Shown here: positions 1 to 9,621 of the stretch, piece by piece
How the letters are laid out: each line of letters begins with the position of its first letter
Position numbering within the stretch: position 1 is the stretch's first letter
Source: Prorocentrum cordatum
Lineage: Eukaryota; Sar; Dinophyceae; Prorocentrales; Prorocentraceae
Reading direction: 5' to 3'
DNA: 64,000 bases
NCBI GenBank assembly: GCA_963575745.1
Contig: CAUYUJ010020726.1
Span: 266,969 to 330,968 of the forward strand
Position numbers and translations under genes: made by a program
The notes under the pieces: model-generated
What the model was told of the DNA's origin: nothing
What the model saw: only the letters and a program-made list of their open reading frames with translations
Databases searched by the model: none

Positions 1-530
1 GAACAGTGGGGACAGTGGGACAGTGGTGGGGACAGTGCGACAGTGGCGGGGACGGTGGTGGTGGGACAGTGGTGTGGGCACAGTGGGACAGTGGTGGGGA
101 CACTGGGGATAACGGGACACTGGTGGGGACAGTGGTAGTGGGGGCAGTGATGAGGGCGGTGGTGAGGACGGTGGTGGTACGATGGGACAGTGGTACAGTG
201 GGGACAGTGGCGGGGACAGTGGGGACAGTGGTGGGAACAGTGGGACAGCTCAGTGGAACAGCGGCGGGGACAGTGGGGACAGTGGGACAGTGGTGGGGAT
301 GGTGGGGACAGTGGGACAGTGGGTGGGACAGTGGGGACAGTGGGGAGAGTGGGACCGTGGTGGGAACAGTGGTGGTGACAGTGGGAACAGTGCGACAGTG
401 GTGCGGGCACTGGTAGGGACAGTGGGGACACTGGTGGGAACAGTGGGGGCAGTGGGAAAGAGGTGCTGGGGACGGTGGTGCTGGGGACAGCGGTGAGGGC
501 GGTGGTGAGGACGGTGGTGGGGAACCGGAA
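1..530. repeat. GGGACAGTGG-type minisatellite
   Basis: The stretch is a degenerate short tandem repeat built on GGGACAGTGG with variants such as GGGACAGTGGTGG. It is G-rich on the plus strand and open in several frames on both strands, so the ORFs here are repeat artefacts. Confidence 0.9.
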
Positions 531-838
531 GTCGCTTACCGGCGGTGAGTGGGGGGAGGGTTTCGAACCGGTAGTGAGCCCCCCCCTGGATTTCTGAAGG
601 GCTGGAGGGGGGGGGGGGTGTTCGAACCGGTATACCCCCCCCCGGTTTTATGGAGAGGGGGGGGGGAGGGGTTAGGGGGGAAGGGGGATTTGCAGGGGAA
701 GGGAGGGAGGGGGGCGGGGGGGCGTTCGAGCAGGGGGGAGATTTTCGGAGGGGGGGGGACCCCCGGGCTCCGGAGGAAGAGGGGGGATTTTCCATAGTAA
801 AGCGGCGGTGGATCACGCTCTCTCCAACTTTTCGGTTT
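531..838. other. G-run-rich spacer, no gene seen
   Basis: Long G and C runs with blocks of AGGGGGGGG and CCCCCCC. Frames stay open only because of the composition. I see no exon, RNA gene or regulatory site. Confidence 0.6.
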
Positions 839-839
839 T

Positions 840-2620
840 CTCAAACGGTTTCGGGGGTGACACGTGTCACCCATTGTTTTTGTGAAGCTGAAAGAATTGA
901 TGCTTCCTCCCAGAATCCCAACTTTACAATTGAGTTTTGTCACGCGGTTTCGGGGATAACACGTGTCACCAGTTGTTTCTGTTAGGCTGAATGGCCTTAT
1001 GGTGGCTCCCAGAACCCCAACTTTACGATTCGGTTTTGTCACACGGTTTTCGGGGGTGACACGTGTCACCCGTTGTTTGTGTGAAGTTGAATGGCTTCAT
1101 TTTGGTTCCCAAAATTCGAACTACACAATTTGATGTTTGGTAACGGTTTCAAGGGTGACACATGTCACCCGTCTTTTTTTGAAGCTGAATGGTCTGATGT
1201 TGCTTGCCTCCTAGAACCCCAACTTTACAATTGAGTTTTGTCACAAGGTTTCCAGTTTGACACGTGTCACCCGTTGTTTTTGTGAAGTTGAATGGCCTTA
1301 TGGTGGCTCCCAAATCCAAATTTTACAGTTGTTTGTTCACACGGTTTTGGGGATGACACGTGTCACTCGTTGTTTTTGCGCAGCTGAATGGCTTAATGTT
1401 GCCCAGAATCCCCCTTTCACATATTGGTGTTGTCACAATGTGTTTCTCTCATACGGTTTCCGGGGTGGCACGTGTCATCTGATGTTTTTGTGAACCTGAA
1501 TGGCCTTCTGTTGGCGTCCAGAATCCCCACTTCACATTGGGGTTTTGTCACGGGGGTGACACGTGTCACCCATTGTTTTTGTGAAGCTGAATGGCCTTAT
1601 GTTGCCTTCCAGGGCCCCAACTTTACAATTGAATTGTGTCACCCGTTGTTGTTGTTAGGTTGAATGGCCTGCTGCTGGTCCCCCAGAATTCTAATTTTAA
1701 AAGTGGTTTCTTTCTCACACGGTTGTGACACGTGTCACCCGTTGTTTTTGTGAAGCTGAATGGCCTAATGTTGCCTCCCAGAATCCCATCTTTATCATGA
1801 GGTTTTTGTCACACGGTTTCGAGGGTGTCACATGTTACCCGTTGTTTGTGTGAAGTTGAATGGTCTTTTGTTGGGTCCCGGAATCCCTTCTGTACAATTG
1901 GTTTCTCTCACACGGTTTCCGGGGTGACATGTGTCACCCCTTGCTTTTTTTGTGAAGCTGAATGGCTTCATTTCAGCCTCCAGAATCCCCACTTCACAGT
2001 TGGGTTTTGTCCAAGGGTTTCGGGGCTGACACGTGTCACTCGTTGTCTTTGTGAAGCCGAATGGCCTGATATTGCCTCATACGGTTTTTGGGGGTGACAC
2101 GTGCCCCCCGTTGTTGTTGTGAAGCTGAATGGGTTCTACAGTGGCACGTGTCACCCGTTATTTCTGTACAGCTGAATGACCTTATGTTGGCTCCCAGACT
2201 CCAAATGTTTCAATTGGTTTCTCTCACACGGTTTCCCGGGTGGCACGTGTCACCCGTTATTTCTGTGAGGCTAGATGTTTTTTAACATTTGGGTGCTGTC
2301 ACGCGGTTTCGGGGGTGACACGTGTCACCCGTTGTTTTTGTGAAGCTGAATGGTTTTAGGTGGCCTCCCAGAATCCAAATGAGTTTTGTCACACTGGTTC
2401 GGGGGTGACACGTGTCACCCGTTGTTTGTGTGAAGTTGACTGGCCTTATGTTGGCTCCCAGAATCCCAACTTTAACATTTTGTTTTTCTCACAAGGTTTC
2501 GGGGTAACACGTGTCGCCCGTTGTTTTTGTGATCTGAATGGCCTCATGTTGCCTTCCAGAATTCCACCGTTACAATTAGGTTTTGTCGCACGGTTCCGGG
2601 GGTGACACGCGTCACCCGTG
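840..2620. repeat. ~100-bp satellite, ~20 units, each with a CACGTG palindrome
   Basis: About 20 tandem units of roughly 85-110 bp. The consensus contains a 16-bp perfect palindrome GGTGACACGTGTCACC, followed by CGTTGTTTTTGTGAAGCTGA and an AGAATCCCAACTTTACA-like block. Palindrome cores lie near 857, 957, 1057, 1157, 1260, 1356, 1467, 1559, 1726, 1827, 1923, 2028, 2094, 2142, 2231, 2316, 2405, 2504 and 2603. The core is better kept than the rest of the unit. Short ORFs reading TRVTRCFC-like peptides are the repeat read in frame. Confidence 0.93.
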
Positions 2621-2945
2621 CCCTGGGCTCCTGGGCCCTCGGATCCCACGCCCTAAATTCCAGGGCCTTGCATTCCAGGGCCCCAGGCTACTGGGGCCCG
2701 GCCCTAAACTCCAGGGCCAAAGAGTCCTGGGCCGTAGATTCCAGGGCCCCAGGCTCCTGTGCCGTAGGCTCCTGGGCCCAGGGTCTTGGGCCTTAGACTG
2801 TAAGGCCCTAGGCTCCAAGGACCTGGATTTCTGGGGCCTAGACTCCAGGGCCTCAGACTCCTGGGCCCCTCGACTCCAAGGCCCCAGGCCCTTGGTCTCA
2901 GACTCTGGGGCCCTAGACTCCTTGCCCCTTGCCTCAGCCCTGGCC
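2621..2945. repeat. GGGCCC-rich short tandem repeat
   Basis: Repeats of about 9-14 bp built on CTCCAGGGCCC and CTCCTGGGCC. Each contains GGGCCC or GGCC palindromes, so both strands look alike and both give spurious ORFs. Confidence 0.85.
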
Positions 2946-2949
2946 ATGT

Positions 2950-3790
2950 AGCCCTTGCCGCAGCCCTAGTTTGGTGTTTCGTGTTGTTGCTTTTTGTTTG
3001 TTTTGGTGGAAGCCTCAAACGGGACCTCGTCCCTCGCCCTAGCCCTGTCCTCGCCGCAACCCTGGTTCGTTGTTCGTTTCGTTTTCCCTGTGTTCGAACG
3101 AGCCTCAGACGGGATCTCCCTCGCCCTAGCCCTGACTCTGTGGTCCTCGCCGCAATATTGGTTCGTTTTTTTGTCTCGTGTTTCGGCTGTTTTCGCACGA
3201 GCCTCAAACGGGACCTCGTCCCTCGCCCTGGCCCTGGCCATGCAGCCCTCGCCGCAACCCTGGTTCGTTTTCGGTTCGTTGTTCGTTTGTTTTCGCACGA
3301 GCCTCAAGCGATACCTCGCCCCTCGCCTTGGCCCGGGCCCTGTAGCCCTCGCCGCAGCCCTGATTATTTGTTCGGCTTGTTGTTTCGGTTGTTTCGCGCA
3401 CGAGCCTCCAACGGGACCTCGTCCCTCGCCCTGGCCCTGGCCATGCAGCCCTCGCCGCAACCCTGGTTCGTTTTTCGGTTCGTTGTTCGTTTGTTTTCGC
3501 ACGAGCCTCACACGATACCTCGCCCCTCGCCTTGGCCCTTGCCCTGTAGCCTTCGCCGCAGCCCTGGTTAGATGTTTGTTTCGTTTTTGTTGTTGTTCCG
3601 TTTGTTTTCGCACGAACCTCAATCGGAACCCCGCCCCTCGCCCTAGCCCTGGCTTTGTGGCCTTCGCCGCAGCCCTGATTCGTTTTTCCGTACCGTTGTT
3701 GGTTTGTTTAAGTTTGTCGTTTTGTTTGTTTTGGGCTTCAGTCAGAACCTCGCCTTTCGCGCTCGCCTTGACAACAACCCCCATTCAATG
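2950..3790. repeat. ~100-bp satellite with two alternating unit types
   Basis: About eight units start with ACGAGCCTCAAACGGGA-like sequence near 3007, 3099, 3197, 3298, 3400, 3500, 3613 and 3741. Two unit types alternate: ACGGGACCTCGTCCC near 3204 and 3407, and GATACCTCGCCCC near 3308 and 3510. This makes a higher-order repeat of about 203 bp. Open frames on both strands, including one of 321 codons, follow the repeat and are not taken as genes. Confidence 0.88.
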
Positions 3791-4029
3791 CTGCCCCGTC
3801 CTTAGTCATCTTTCGATGCCATCGTTTCGTTTTCCGATGTGTTTCCAACGAGGTCTGCAGAGTTTGGTTAGTTTTTCATGTTGTTGCCTCCTTGAATGGC
3901 GGCATCGTCTCGCTCTCGTTTTCGTCTGCACCCGTATCGTTTTAAATGGTTCGTTGTAAACGTTCGGGTTCGTTTTCGTTTTCGTTCTAAACGCCAACGC
4001 GTTTTAAACATTGTTGTGGTTGGTCCTTG
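3791..4029. other. Diverged edge of satellite, no gene seen
   Basis: TCGTTTTCGTTT-type sequence that fades out of the preceding satellite. Nothing else is recognisable. Confidence 0.5.
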
Positions 4030-4375
4030 GGTGATGATGATGATGACGATGATTGTGACGGTGGGAACGGTGAGGGGAAGGAGGAACGGAGGAGGACTGT
4101 TATGGCGGACGAGGCTGATTTGTAATACGATGATCATGGTGGTGGTGATTGTATGATGACGATGCTGATGTCGCTGCCGCCGATGATGATGGTGATGATG
4201 ACGACGTCGACGGTGATCCTGCTGCTGATGATGATGATGATGCTGCTGCTGATGATGATGATGTTGATGATGTTGTTGCTGCTGATGATGATGACGACGA
4301 GGAGGGCGATAACGACAGTGGTAATGGTGATGATGGTTATGATGATGTTGTTGATGAGGAGGATGAGGCAGAGGA
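4030..4375. repeat. GAT/GCT trinucleotide microsatellite
   Basis: Imperfect (GATGAT)n with GACGAC and GCTGCT interruptions. It translates to poly-D or poly-M in different frames and is not coding in its own right. Confidence 0.9.
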
Positions 4376-4409
4376 GAGCCTTACTAGTTGAAGAGATCGC
4401 ATGGAACTC

Positions 4410-4960
4410 GTTTGGACGGCCTTTGGGCTGTCTCGGTCTCCTCTGGGGCAGTCTCGTGGGTTCCTTGGGGTTCTCTTGGGCCGTCTTGGGACCCTCATAC
4501 GCCGTATTGGGTCTCTCTTGGGCCGTCTTGGGACCCTCTTGGCCGTATGGTGGGTGCCTTGGGGCCCATTGGGGCCGTCGCGGGGCCGTCTTGGTGCCGT
4601 CTTTGGCCATCGAAGGGCCTTTGAGGCCGTCTTCGGTCCCACGGGCCCCCCTGAGCCGTCTTGGATGCCTCTTGGGCCATCGTGGGATCCTCTTGGGCCA
4701 TCTTGCTATGGAGCCCTCTTGGGGGCCTCCTGGGCCGTCTTGGGGCCATCGTGGAGGCTTCTTTGGCCGTCTCGAGGTGATGAAATCCCGAAAAGGCGAG
4801 AATGCGAAAGTCATTCAAAAATCTAAGGGGATCAATGATTCGGGCTTCTTCGGACCCTGTTTGAGGTCCTCCTGTGGCCGTTCTGGGCCTTCTTGGGTCG
4901 TCCTCGAGGCACCTGGAGCCATCTTGGTGTCCTTGGTTCCCCCTGCCCCTTCATCAGGGA
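4410..4960 (+). repeat. Degenerate CTTGGGGCCGT repeat
   Basis: Degenerate repeats of about 10-11 bp on the theme CTTGGGGCCGT, with CTTGGGCCATC and CTTGGGACCCT variants. The same family recurs at 7860-8050, 55450-55640 and 61350-61980 on this strand and near 11560-11690 and 58080-58350 on the other. Frames are open on both strands because of the repeat. Confidence 0.85.
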
Positions 4961-5957
4961 CTTGTTGAATTGAACTAATGATTCGCCATTTTGGCCTCCC
5001 AGACCTCCGACGTCCTCCCTCTCAGACAACCCTCGGGTCGGCGCAGACTCCGACGTCCTCCGTCTCACACACCTCTCGGGTCGGCGGATATACACGGCCG
5101 GTCAGGCCTTAGAGGATCTCCGCACAATGCCCTTGCCCCCCTCGCCCTCTGGGTTTTCTTCTTTTCCCCACTCTCCCCTCCTTACCTGGGCTTTTCGTTT
5201 GTGATGATATTGCTTGTGACGTTTCTGGTTTGCCCGTCAGAAGTCACGGTGGCAATCGCGCAGTGCTGGTTCATGTTGATCTGGCAATGGAAATATGATT
5301 TCCCTCTTCCTCCTCATTTTCCTGCTCCTGCGGGAGGGGTGCCACGCTGCGGCCGGCTTGGCACTCCTCCTGGTCTCTTCCCTCTGATACCCATGGCCGT
5401 TGCGGCAAAGACGGACGGGGTCCTTCGCTCTGTGCTGCTATTGTTGCTGGACGCTGGCCCCCCCTCGCCAATCCCAGTGCCATTCCTGCTGCTCCCCACC
5501 TTCGAGCAAAGATGCCGCCAGGAAGACCTGGTGCAGCTCCGCCTCCAGTACGCCGCCCTGCTGCATTTGCTCAGGGACCACTTCCGGCCCGACACCATGG
5601 GGGCCAAAGCCCCGAGCGGGGATCCCCAGCATAATTTGAAGCAGTGTCCCAGACTTGCAACTTCCTCCAGAGGTCAGACGAATGCCCCCCAGGTGCAGTA
5701 GACGTATCAAACAAGCCAGCCGGCGCCCTGCGGAATCATATCACACCTTATTGCCCTGGGCACCCAGCCCCGGAATGCTTGAAGAGGTTCAAAGACCGAC
5801 GTCAGGTATGCCTGTAGATTTTTCATCGCAATATGTCTCGAGCCGTTCAAAAATTACGACGGACAATTTCTCACTTTTTGATGCTTCTGGGGGCCCTCTC
5901 TGGGCCCTGGCGCCGTTTGAAAACGCTTCAGGAAATCAGTCCTGGGGAATTGGTTGA
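4961..5957. other. Unassigned region upstream of the JmjC exons
   Basis: A 47-bp imperfect duplication (CTCCGACGTCCTCC...CGGGTCGGCG) lies at about 5007-5090. An ATG at 5393 opens MAVAAKTDG. The same A-x-K-x-D-G wording begins the first good JmjC exon (TKSDG, 7561), so 5393-5410 could be a start exon. No standard GT or GC donor supports this, so it is not annotated as coding. A 236-codon open frame at 4991-5701 has low protein character apart from a helical stretch around 5500-5580. Confidence 0.3.
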
Positions 5958-6180
5958 GACATTTTTCGGGGGAGCGTAAGACCCGGGTTTGCCAGGACTC
6001 GGGTTCGCCATCGTTTTTTGACGACCGCGCCTCGGATTTTGACGAGGAGGAGTTTCGTGGGATGTCTGCAGCGGGAGGCCTCGTCAAAATGCAGGCTCGG
6101 CCTCGTCATTTTTTTGACGACCTCGTCGGGCCAACCCGAGTCCCCCGTACCCGGGTCTTACGTCTCCTCGAATTTTGGGT
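5950..6180. mobile_element. Foldback element with ~45-bp imperfect inverted ends
   Basis: The left end (TTTTCGGGGGAGCGTAAGAC, then CCGGGT) is the imperfect reverse complement of the right end (ACCCGGGTCTTACGTCTCCT, then CGAA). A second inner pair (TTTTTTGACGACC and CGTCATTTTTTTGACGACC) extends the hairpin. No flanking duplication was found. It is read as a MITE-like or foldback repeat. Confidence 0.55.
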
Positions 6181-6856
6181 CAACGTCATTGGAAAACCAT
6201 AACGTCATGGGTCTGGGGCAGGTGTCTCTGGTTTTGCTGTCAGTGCTTCCGCGGAGCAGCGCCGGCGCCCGCGTTGAGCACAGGCGCCTTCGTGAGGTGC
6301 TTCGCGGCCAGCCCCCCGCCGCCATCGACAACGATGCCAAACGCGGGGCATCGGAGTGGAATCTATCATGGCGACAGAATCAAAATGAGCATCTCTTGAA
6401 ATACAGGCGTCGCTTCGCCCACTCAGGCAACGGCGACGCGGGAGCCTTCCGGCGCTACGGCGCTCCCGCCCGGCTCTCATGGGGCCGCCCCCCATGACGG
6501 TCTCCAGCGTTTTCGCTGTCGCTTCCGCTCTGTGTCATGGCAAGAGATCGAGCGACGAAATCTGTACATGTCCACTGCTCCCTGGCCCGGCCCTTCCTGG
6601 TAGGGGGAGGGGGGAAGGCTTCTCAAAAACACCTCTGCTCCTCCTTCAGAAAAAGCCTCCCCCCCTTCCCCTACCCCCTTGTGCGCGCCGCCAACGTTCC
6701 CTTCTCCCTCCTTGTCTCGGAGGAGCGAGCGGTCTTGATGTCCAGGACTCCCAGGGGACCCGGGATGTCCAGATGTCCCACGCGGGCTGCAGAAGGGAGG
6801 GCCTTTGGGCACCCTGGAAGTCCTGAAACGTACCCTGGGCCAGTCCTACCGTGATA
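6181..6856. other. No gene seen
   Basis: GC-rich sequence with short unconvincing frames on both strands and a pyrimidine-rich tract near 6640-6720. Nothing recognisable. Confidence 0.4.
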
Positions 6857-7092
6857 TCATTATCGTCCTCTTGACCTCCCGCGCCCCCCTTCTTTCTGGA
6901 GGAAAAGAAACACACAGACACAATTCATCTTCGATTCCCCAGAAAGTATGGGAACATATGGGAAGTGGGGGGGAAGTCAGAAACCCAGAACATATGGGGA
7001 AATATGGGGAATCTTTTTATTTGTGTGTCTTTATTTGTGTGTCCCTGGGCCCCTTCATTATCGTCCTCTTGACCTCCCGCGCCCCCCTTCTT
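6857..7092 (+). mobile_element. Short element copy 1, flanked by perfect 38-bp direct repeats
   Basis: The 38 bases at 6857-6894 are identical to those at 7055-7092 (they begin TCATTATCGTCCTCTTGACC). Between them is a 160-bp insert starting TCTGGAGGAAAAG, passing through AACACACAGACACAAT, ATATGGG repeats and a GTGTGT stretch, and ending CCCTGGGCCCCT. The same insert family, with the same end wording and again 38-bp flanking repeats of unrelated sequence, occurs at 59006-59263. The repeats are therefore target-derived duplications. The ends are weakly inverted (GGAGG...CCCC). No ORF is present, so any mobility enzyme must act from elsewhere. Confidence 0.8.
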
Positions 7093-7566
7093 GCTCCCGT
7101 CCTCCCGCTCCTCGCCGTCCTCGTCGGCCTCCCACTCGTCGCCCTCCTCGCCCCCGCCCTCGCCGTGCTCCCCGCCCTTCCTCTGCCTCCTCCCCTGCCC
7201 CCCCCCTCTGCTCTCGCCCCTCCCCTGGCCCTGCGGCCCTGCTTCGGGAAGGTCTTCCTCCCGTGCGCGCGCCTCCTGCTCCTCGTCCCTGGCATCGCTC
7301 GGACGTGTGCATTTTTGCTCGGCGAGGACCATGGAGGAGCATCCTTGACCATTTGGCGAAAAAACCACGCACGAAACCGAAAAAAACACAGGGAATGAAC
7401 GTCCGAGCGATGGCCAGTGTCGCCCTGTGCGTTTTCAGGGTCAGGGGGGGCATGCTTTTTCGATCATCCCGTCATCGTTCCTACCCTGTCCTATCCTCCT
7501 CCCCCTCCCCCTCCCCCTGGGCGGGGTCTTCCGCCGGCCCTCTGGCCCCCACCCGTCGCCACGAAG
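7093..7566. other. Pyrimidine-rich spacer upstream of JmjC exon
   Basis: C- and T-rich DNA with CTCCTCG repeats to about 7240, then unassigned sequence. A strong polypyrimidine run at 7480-7520 followed by ACGAAG at 7561-7566 could serve as the acceptor region of the next exon. Confidence 0.4.
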
Positions 7567-7749
7567 TCGGACGGGGCACCGCCGCCGCTGACGCAGCACC
7601 GGGTGCGGCGGTGCACGTGCCAGCAGATGCAGCGGCTCCTGCAGGCCGAGGGCGGCTGGCGAGGACTGCGGGAGCCCGTCGTCTTCGATGCCCCGGCGCT
7701 CCACGGGCAGCCGTTCGCCTCCCGCGAGGAGTTTCGGCGGTCCTTGCCG
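7567..7749 (+). CDS. JmjC protein, N-terminal exon (model exon 1)
   Basis: This exon encodes the segment before the JmjC core, including the stretch GGWRGLREPVVFDAP. That resembles the 'xPVVxxxA' strand opening many JmjC/cupin_8 proteins. The frame is continuous with the later exons in order and strand. The 3' end is uncertain. One option is a GC donor at 7750 (GCGCCGCC, the same start as the intron at 9082), after which the DNA becomes a CCG/TCG microsatellite. The start codon and any exon further upstream were not established. The assignment rests on the order of motifs with the exons at 8452-9378. Confidence 0.5.
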
Positions 7750-7774
7750 GCGCCGCCGTTGCCGCCGCCGCTGC

Positions 7775-7805
<31 letters not shown>

Positions 7806-8451
7806 TTCGTCGTCGTCATGCTTTTGAGCAGTTATGCCCTCTGAGTCTTCTTTGGGGAGCCTTGACGCCATCTTGGAGGGCATCGGTGAGAATGGAGGGT
7901 CATCAATGAGCCTGGCTCTTCTGGAGCCCGAGAAGTCGCTTGGGACCCTCTGGGGCGCTCTTTGGCGCTCTTGGGGCCGTCGTCTTGGAGCATTCTTGGG
8001 TCCCTCCTGGGCCCCACAGGCCGTCTGGGAGCCGTCTTGAGGCCTCAGAAGCCCAGCGAAAAGGCGTCAAGGCAGATACCAACACTTTTTATCAACAGGT
8101 TTTGGATTGATTGTTGACCTCCTAGGGGCATCCTGGGGAGGCTCCGTGGCCACTCGGAGCCGTCTTGGAGTGGTCTCAGATGCTCCCTGCTCCCTCCTCT
8201 CCTTTTTTGCTATCATTCCTTATCTCACTTCGTCGGAGTTTACCCAGAAGCTGGTATTAGGGGAAAGCCTCTCAGGGTAATTAGGGCGGGTACATAAAGT
8301 GAAAGGGATGCACAAAACGAGTTGACACACGAGCAAGTAAGAGGGACTGGCCTTCAAATGCCTTTTGTCTTATCGACGCGGTCGGCGTACCGTATCAGTC
8401 GTCGTGGTGGTTGTCGCCGCCTCCGCCCGGCCCAGGAAATTTTGAGCCCAG
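7750..8451 (+). other. Probable intron 1 with CCG/TCG microsatellite and CTTGGG repeats
   Basis: It begins with (CCG)n(TCG)n to about 7820, followed by CTTGGGGCC-type degenerate repeats (7915-8045 and 8110-8180). The acceptor is probably CCCAG at 8447-8451 or CGCAAG at 8457-8462. The exact boundary is not fixed. Confidence 0.4.
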
Positions 8452-8644
8452 GCTTCCGCAAGGACTTCCCCACGGTCACCGTGCTGAGCGACGCGCTCGC
8501 CGCACAGTTCGGGCCAGACTGGCTCGTCGAGGGGCAGACCTTTCAGCGGGCGGTCTGCGAGCACTGCTTCACGCAGGTGGACGGGGCCAGCGCGGAGGCG
8601 GGGCCGCTGCGCGAGCTATACGATGCCCTGCCCGAGTGGATGAG
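8452..8644 (+). CDS. JmjC protein, exon 2
   Basis: The frame reads FRKDFPTVTVLSDALAAQFG and continues to PLRELYDALPEWM. This is typical of the helical part between the N-terminal strand and the metal site of JmjC proteins. It joins exon 3 in frame through a GT-AG intron: ATGAG|GTGCTG at 8644/8645 and CCGAG|GTGTCC at 8942/8943. The hexamer GAGGTG stands at both ends of that intron. A shorter start after CGCAAG (8463) is possible. Confidence 0.65.
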
Positions 8645-8942
8645 GTGCTGGGCAGCTCCAAGGCTGCACCGACACCGATCCCGGGCCCATTGGCCCATTA
8701 GCAGGGCCAAGATCTGTGAGGTCGTGAGAGAGCAGCGGCGTCGTAAAAATCTCAGCGGTGGAGCTCCCGACCTCTTTCTCTGCCCCGTTCTGGAGCTGGG
8801 TCGAGCCGTGAGGTGTCCCAGGCCCCGAAGCGGGTCATAAACGCCCGTCGGAGCCCGACACTGGGGCGAGGCCTTCAGCCTATGCCCTGGCACCAGGGCG
8901 AGGGCGGCAGCCTGCGCCCTGACACCTCGGCGAGCCGCCGAG
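8645..8942 (+). other. GT-AG intron 2 of the JmjC gene
   Basis: 298 bp, donor GTGCTG, acceptor CCGCCGAG, with GAGGTG repeated at 8642-8647 and 8940-8945. The phase is preserved across the join. Inferred from sequence only. Confidence 0.6.
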
Positions 8943-9081
8943 GTGTCCGATGGTCGTCGTGTCCACCGGCCCCGGCGGCTCCGGCGTGGCCTTCCACAAG
9001 CACTCCTCGGCGTGGCTCGCCCTGGTCGAGGGCAGGAAGCACTGGTGGCTCTACCCGCCGGGAGGCCCGCCGTCCATGGAG
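8943..9081 (+). CDS. JmjC protein, exon 3 (metal-site strand)
   Basis: It encodes the diagnostic run GSGVAFHKHSSAWLALVEGR, then KHWWLYPPG. This matches the JmjC/cupin_8 pattern G-x-G-x-x-F-H-x-H...GrKrW-x-LyPP. The H-x-H arrangement in place of H-x-D, and the YPP wording, are closest to the JMJD8 type of JmjC-only protein. The two histidines are candidate metal ligands. Known JMJD8 is an ER-lumen protein; no signal peptide was found here because the N-terminus is unresolved. Confidence 0.82.
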
Positions 9082-9122
9082 GCGCCGCCACCGCCGCTGC
9101 CGCCGCCGTCGCCGTCGCCGCT

Positions 9123-9194
<72 letters not shown>

Positions 9195-9283
9195 TTGGTC
9201 GTCGTCGTCGTCGTCCTCGTCGTCTTGGTCGTCGTCGTCGCCGCCGCCGCCGCCGCCACCGCTGCTGTCCCCGCCGCGCGGAG
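9082..9283 (+). other. GC-AG intron 3 made of CCG/TCG microsatellite
   Basis: 202 bp, almost all (CCG)n and (TCG)n with a few CTTGG interruptions. The donor is ATGGAG|GCGCCG and the acceptor CGCGGAG|GCGTAC. The heptamer GGAGGCG occurs at both ends (9078-9084 and 9280-9286), so the cut could slide without changing the mRNA. The join is in frame (SMEA-YRAV). The poly-P, poly-S and poly-R frames running through it are not protein. Confidence 0.65.
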
Positions 9284-9378
9284 GCGTACAGGGCCGTGGC
9301 GCTCTGCCCCGCCGCCCGCCTGGCGGAGGCCGTGGAGGGGCTGCGGCCCGCGGACCGGCCCGTGCAGATCACGCAGAG
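9284..9378 (+). CDS. JmjC protein, exon 4
   Basis: It reads AYRAVALCPAARLAEAVEGL and ends RPADRPVQITQ plus two bases of an Arg codon. In JMJD8-type proteins this position, between the YPP strand and the RPGE strand, is a helix followed by a short strand. It joins exon 5 (PGEAVFVPALWWHAT) in frame across a 12.3-kb intron. Confidence 0.65.
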
Positions 9379-9436
9379 GCCTCCCGGGGGGGGGGGGGGG
9401 GAGCTCACCACTGTTGAGGTCTATCGGGGGCCCCCA

Positions 9437-9621
9437 AACTCGGAGGGCTCCCTCGAGGGCGCGAAGTTTTTCGCGCTTCGCGCTTCGCGGTCCTCGTTCC
9501 TTCTCCCCCTCCTCCTCGTCCTCCTATTCTCCCTTTGGGAGGGCGGCGCGAGAGCGCGAAGTTATTCGCGCTTCGCGCTTCGCGCAGCGCGAAGCGCGAA
9601 GTTGGGAGCCCTAGCAAACTC
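9437..9621. repeat. GCGCGAAG palindrome cluster between AAACTCGGAGGGC repeats
   Basis: CGCGAAGTTTTTCGCGCTTCGCG and GCGCGAAGTTATTCGCG-type blocks form strong hairpins at 9458-9490 and 9555-9602. The 13-mer AAACTCGGAGGGC occurs at 9437 and again at 9617 and may mark the ends of an inserted unit. Confidence 0.5.

Noticed and set aside
840-2620. CRISPR-like array
   Set aside because: The repeats are long, diverged and without unique spacers of fixed length, and the genome is eukaryotic.
2994-3959. 321-codon ORF over the alternating satellite
   Set aside because: The peptide repeats with the DNA unit and the opposite strand is just as open.
9084-9260. Poly-Ser, poly-Arg and poly-Thr frames in the CCG/TCG tract
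   Set aside because: They are microsatellite translations within an intron with clear GC-AG ends.
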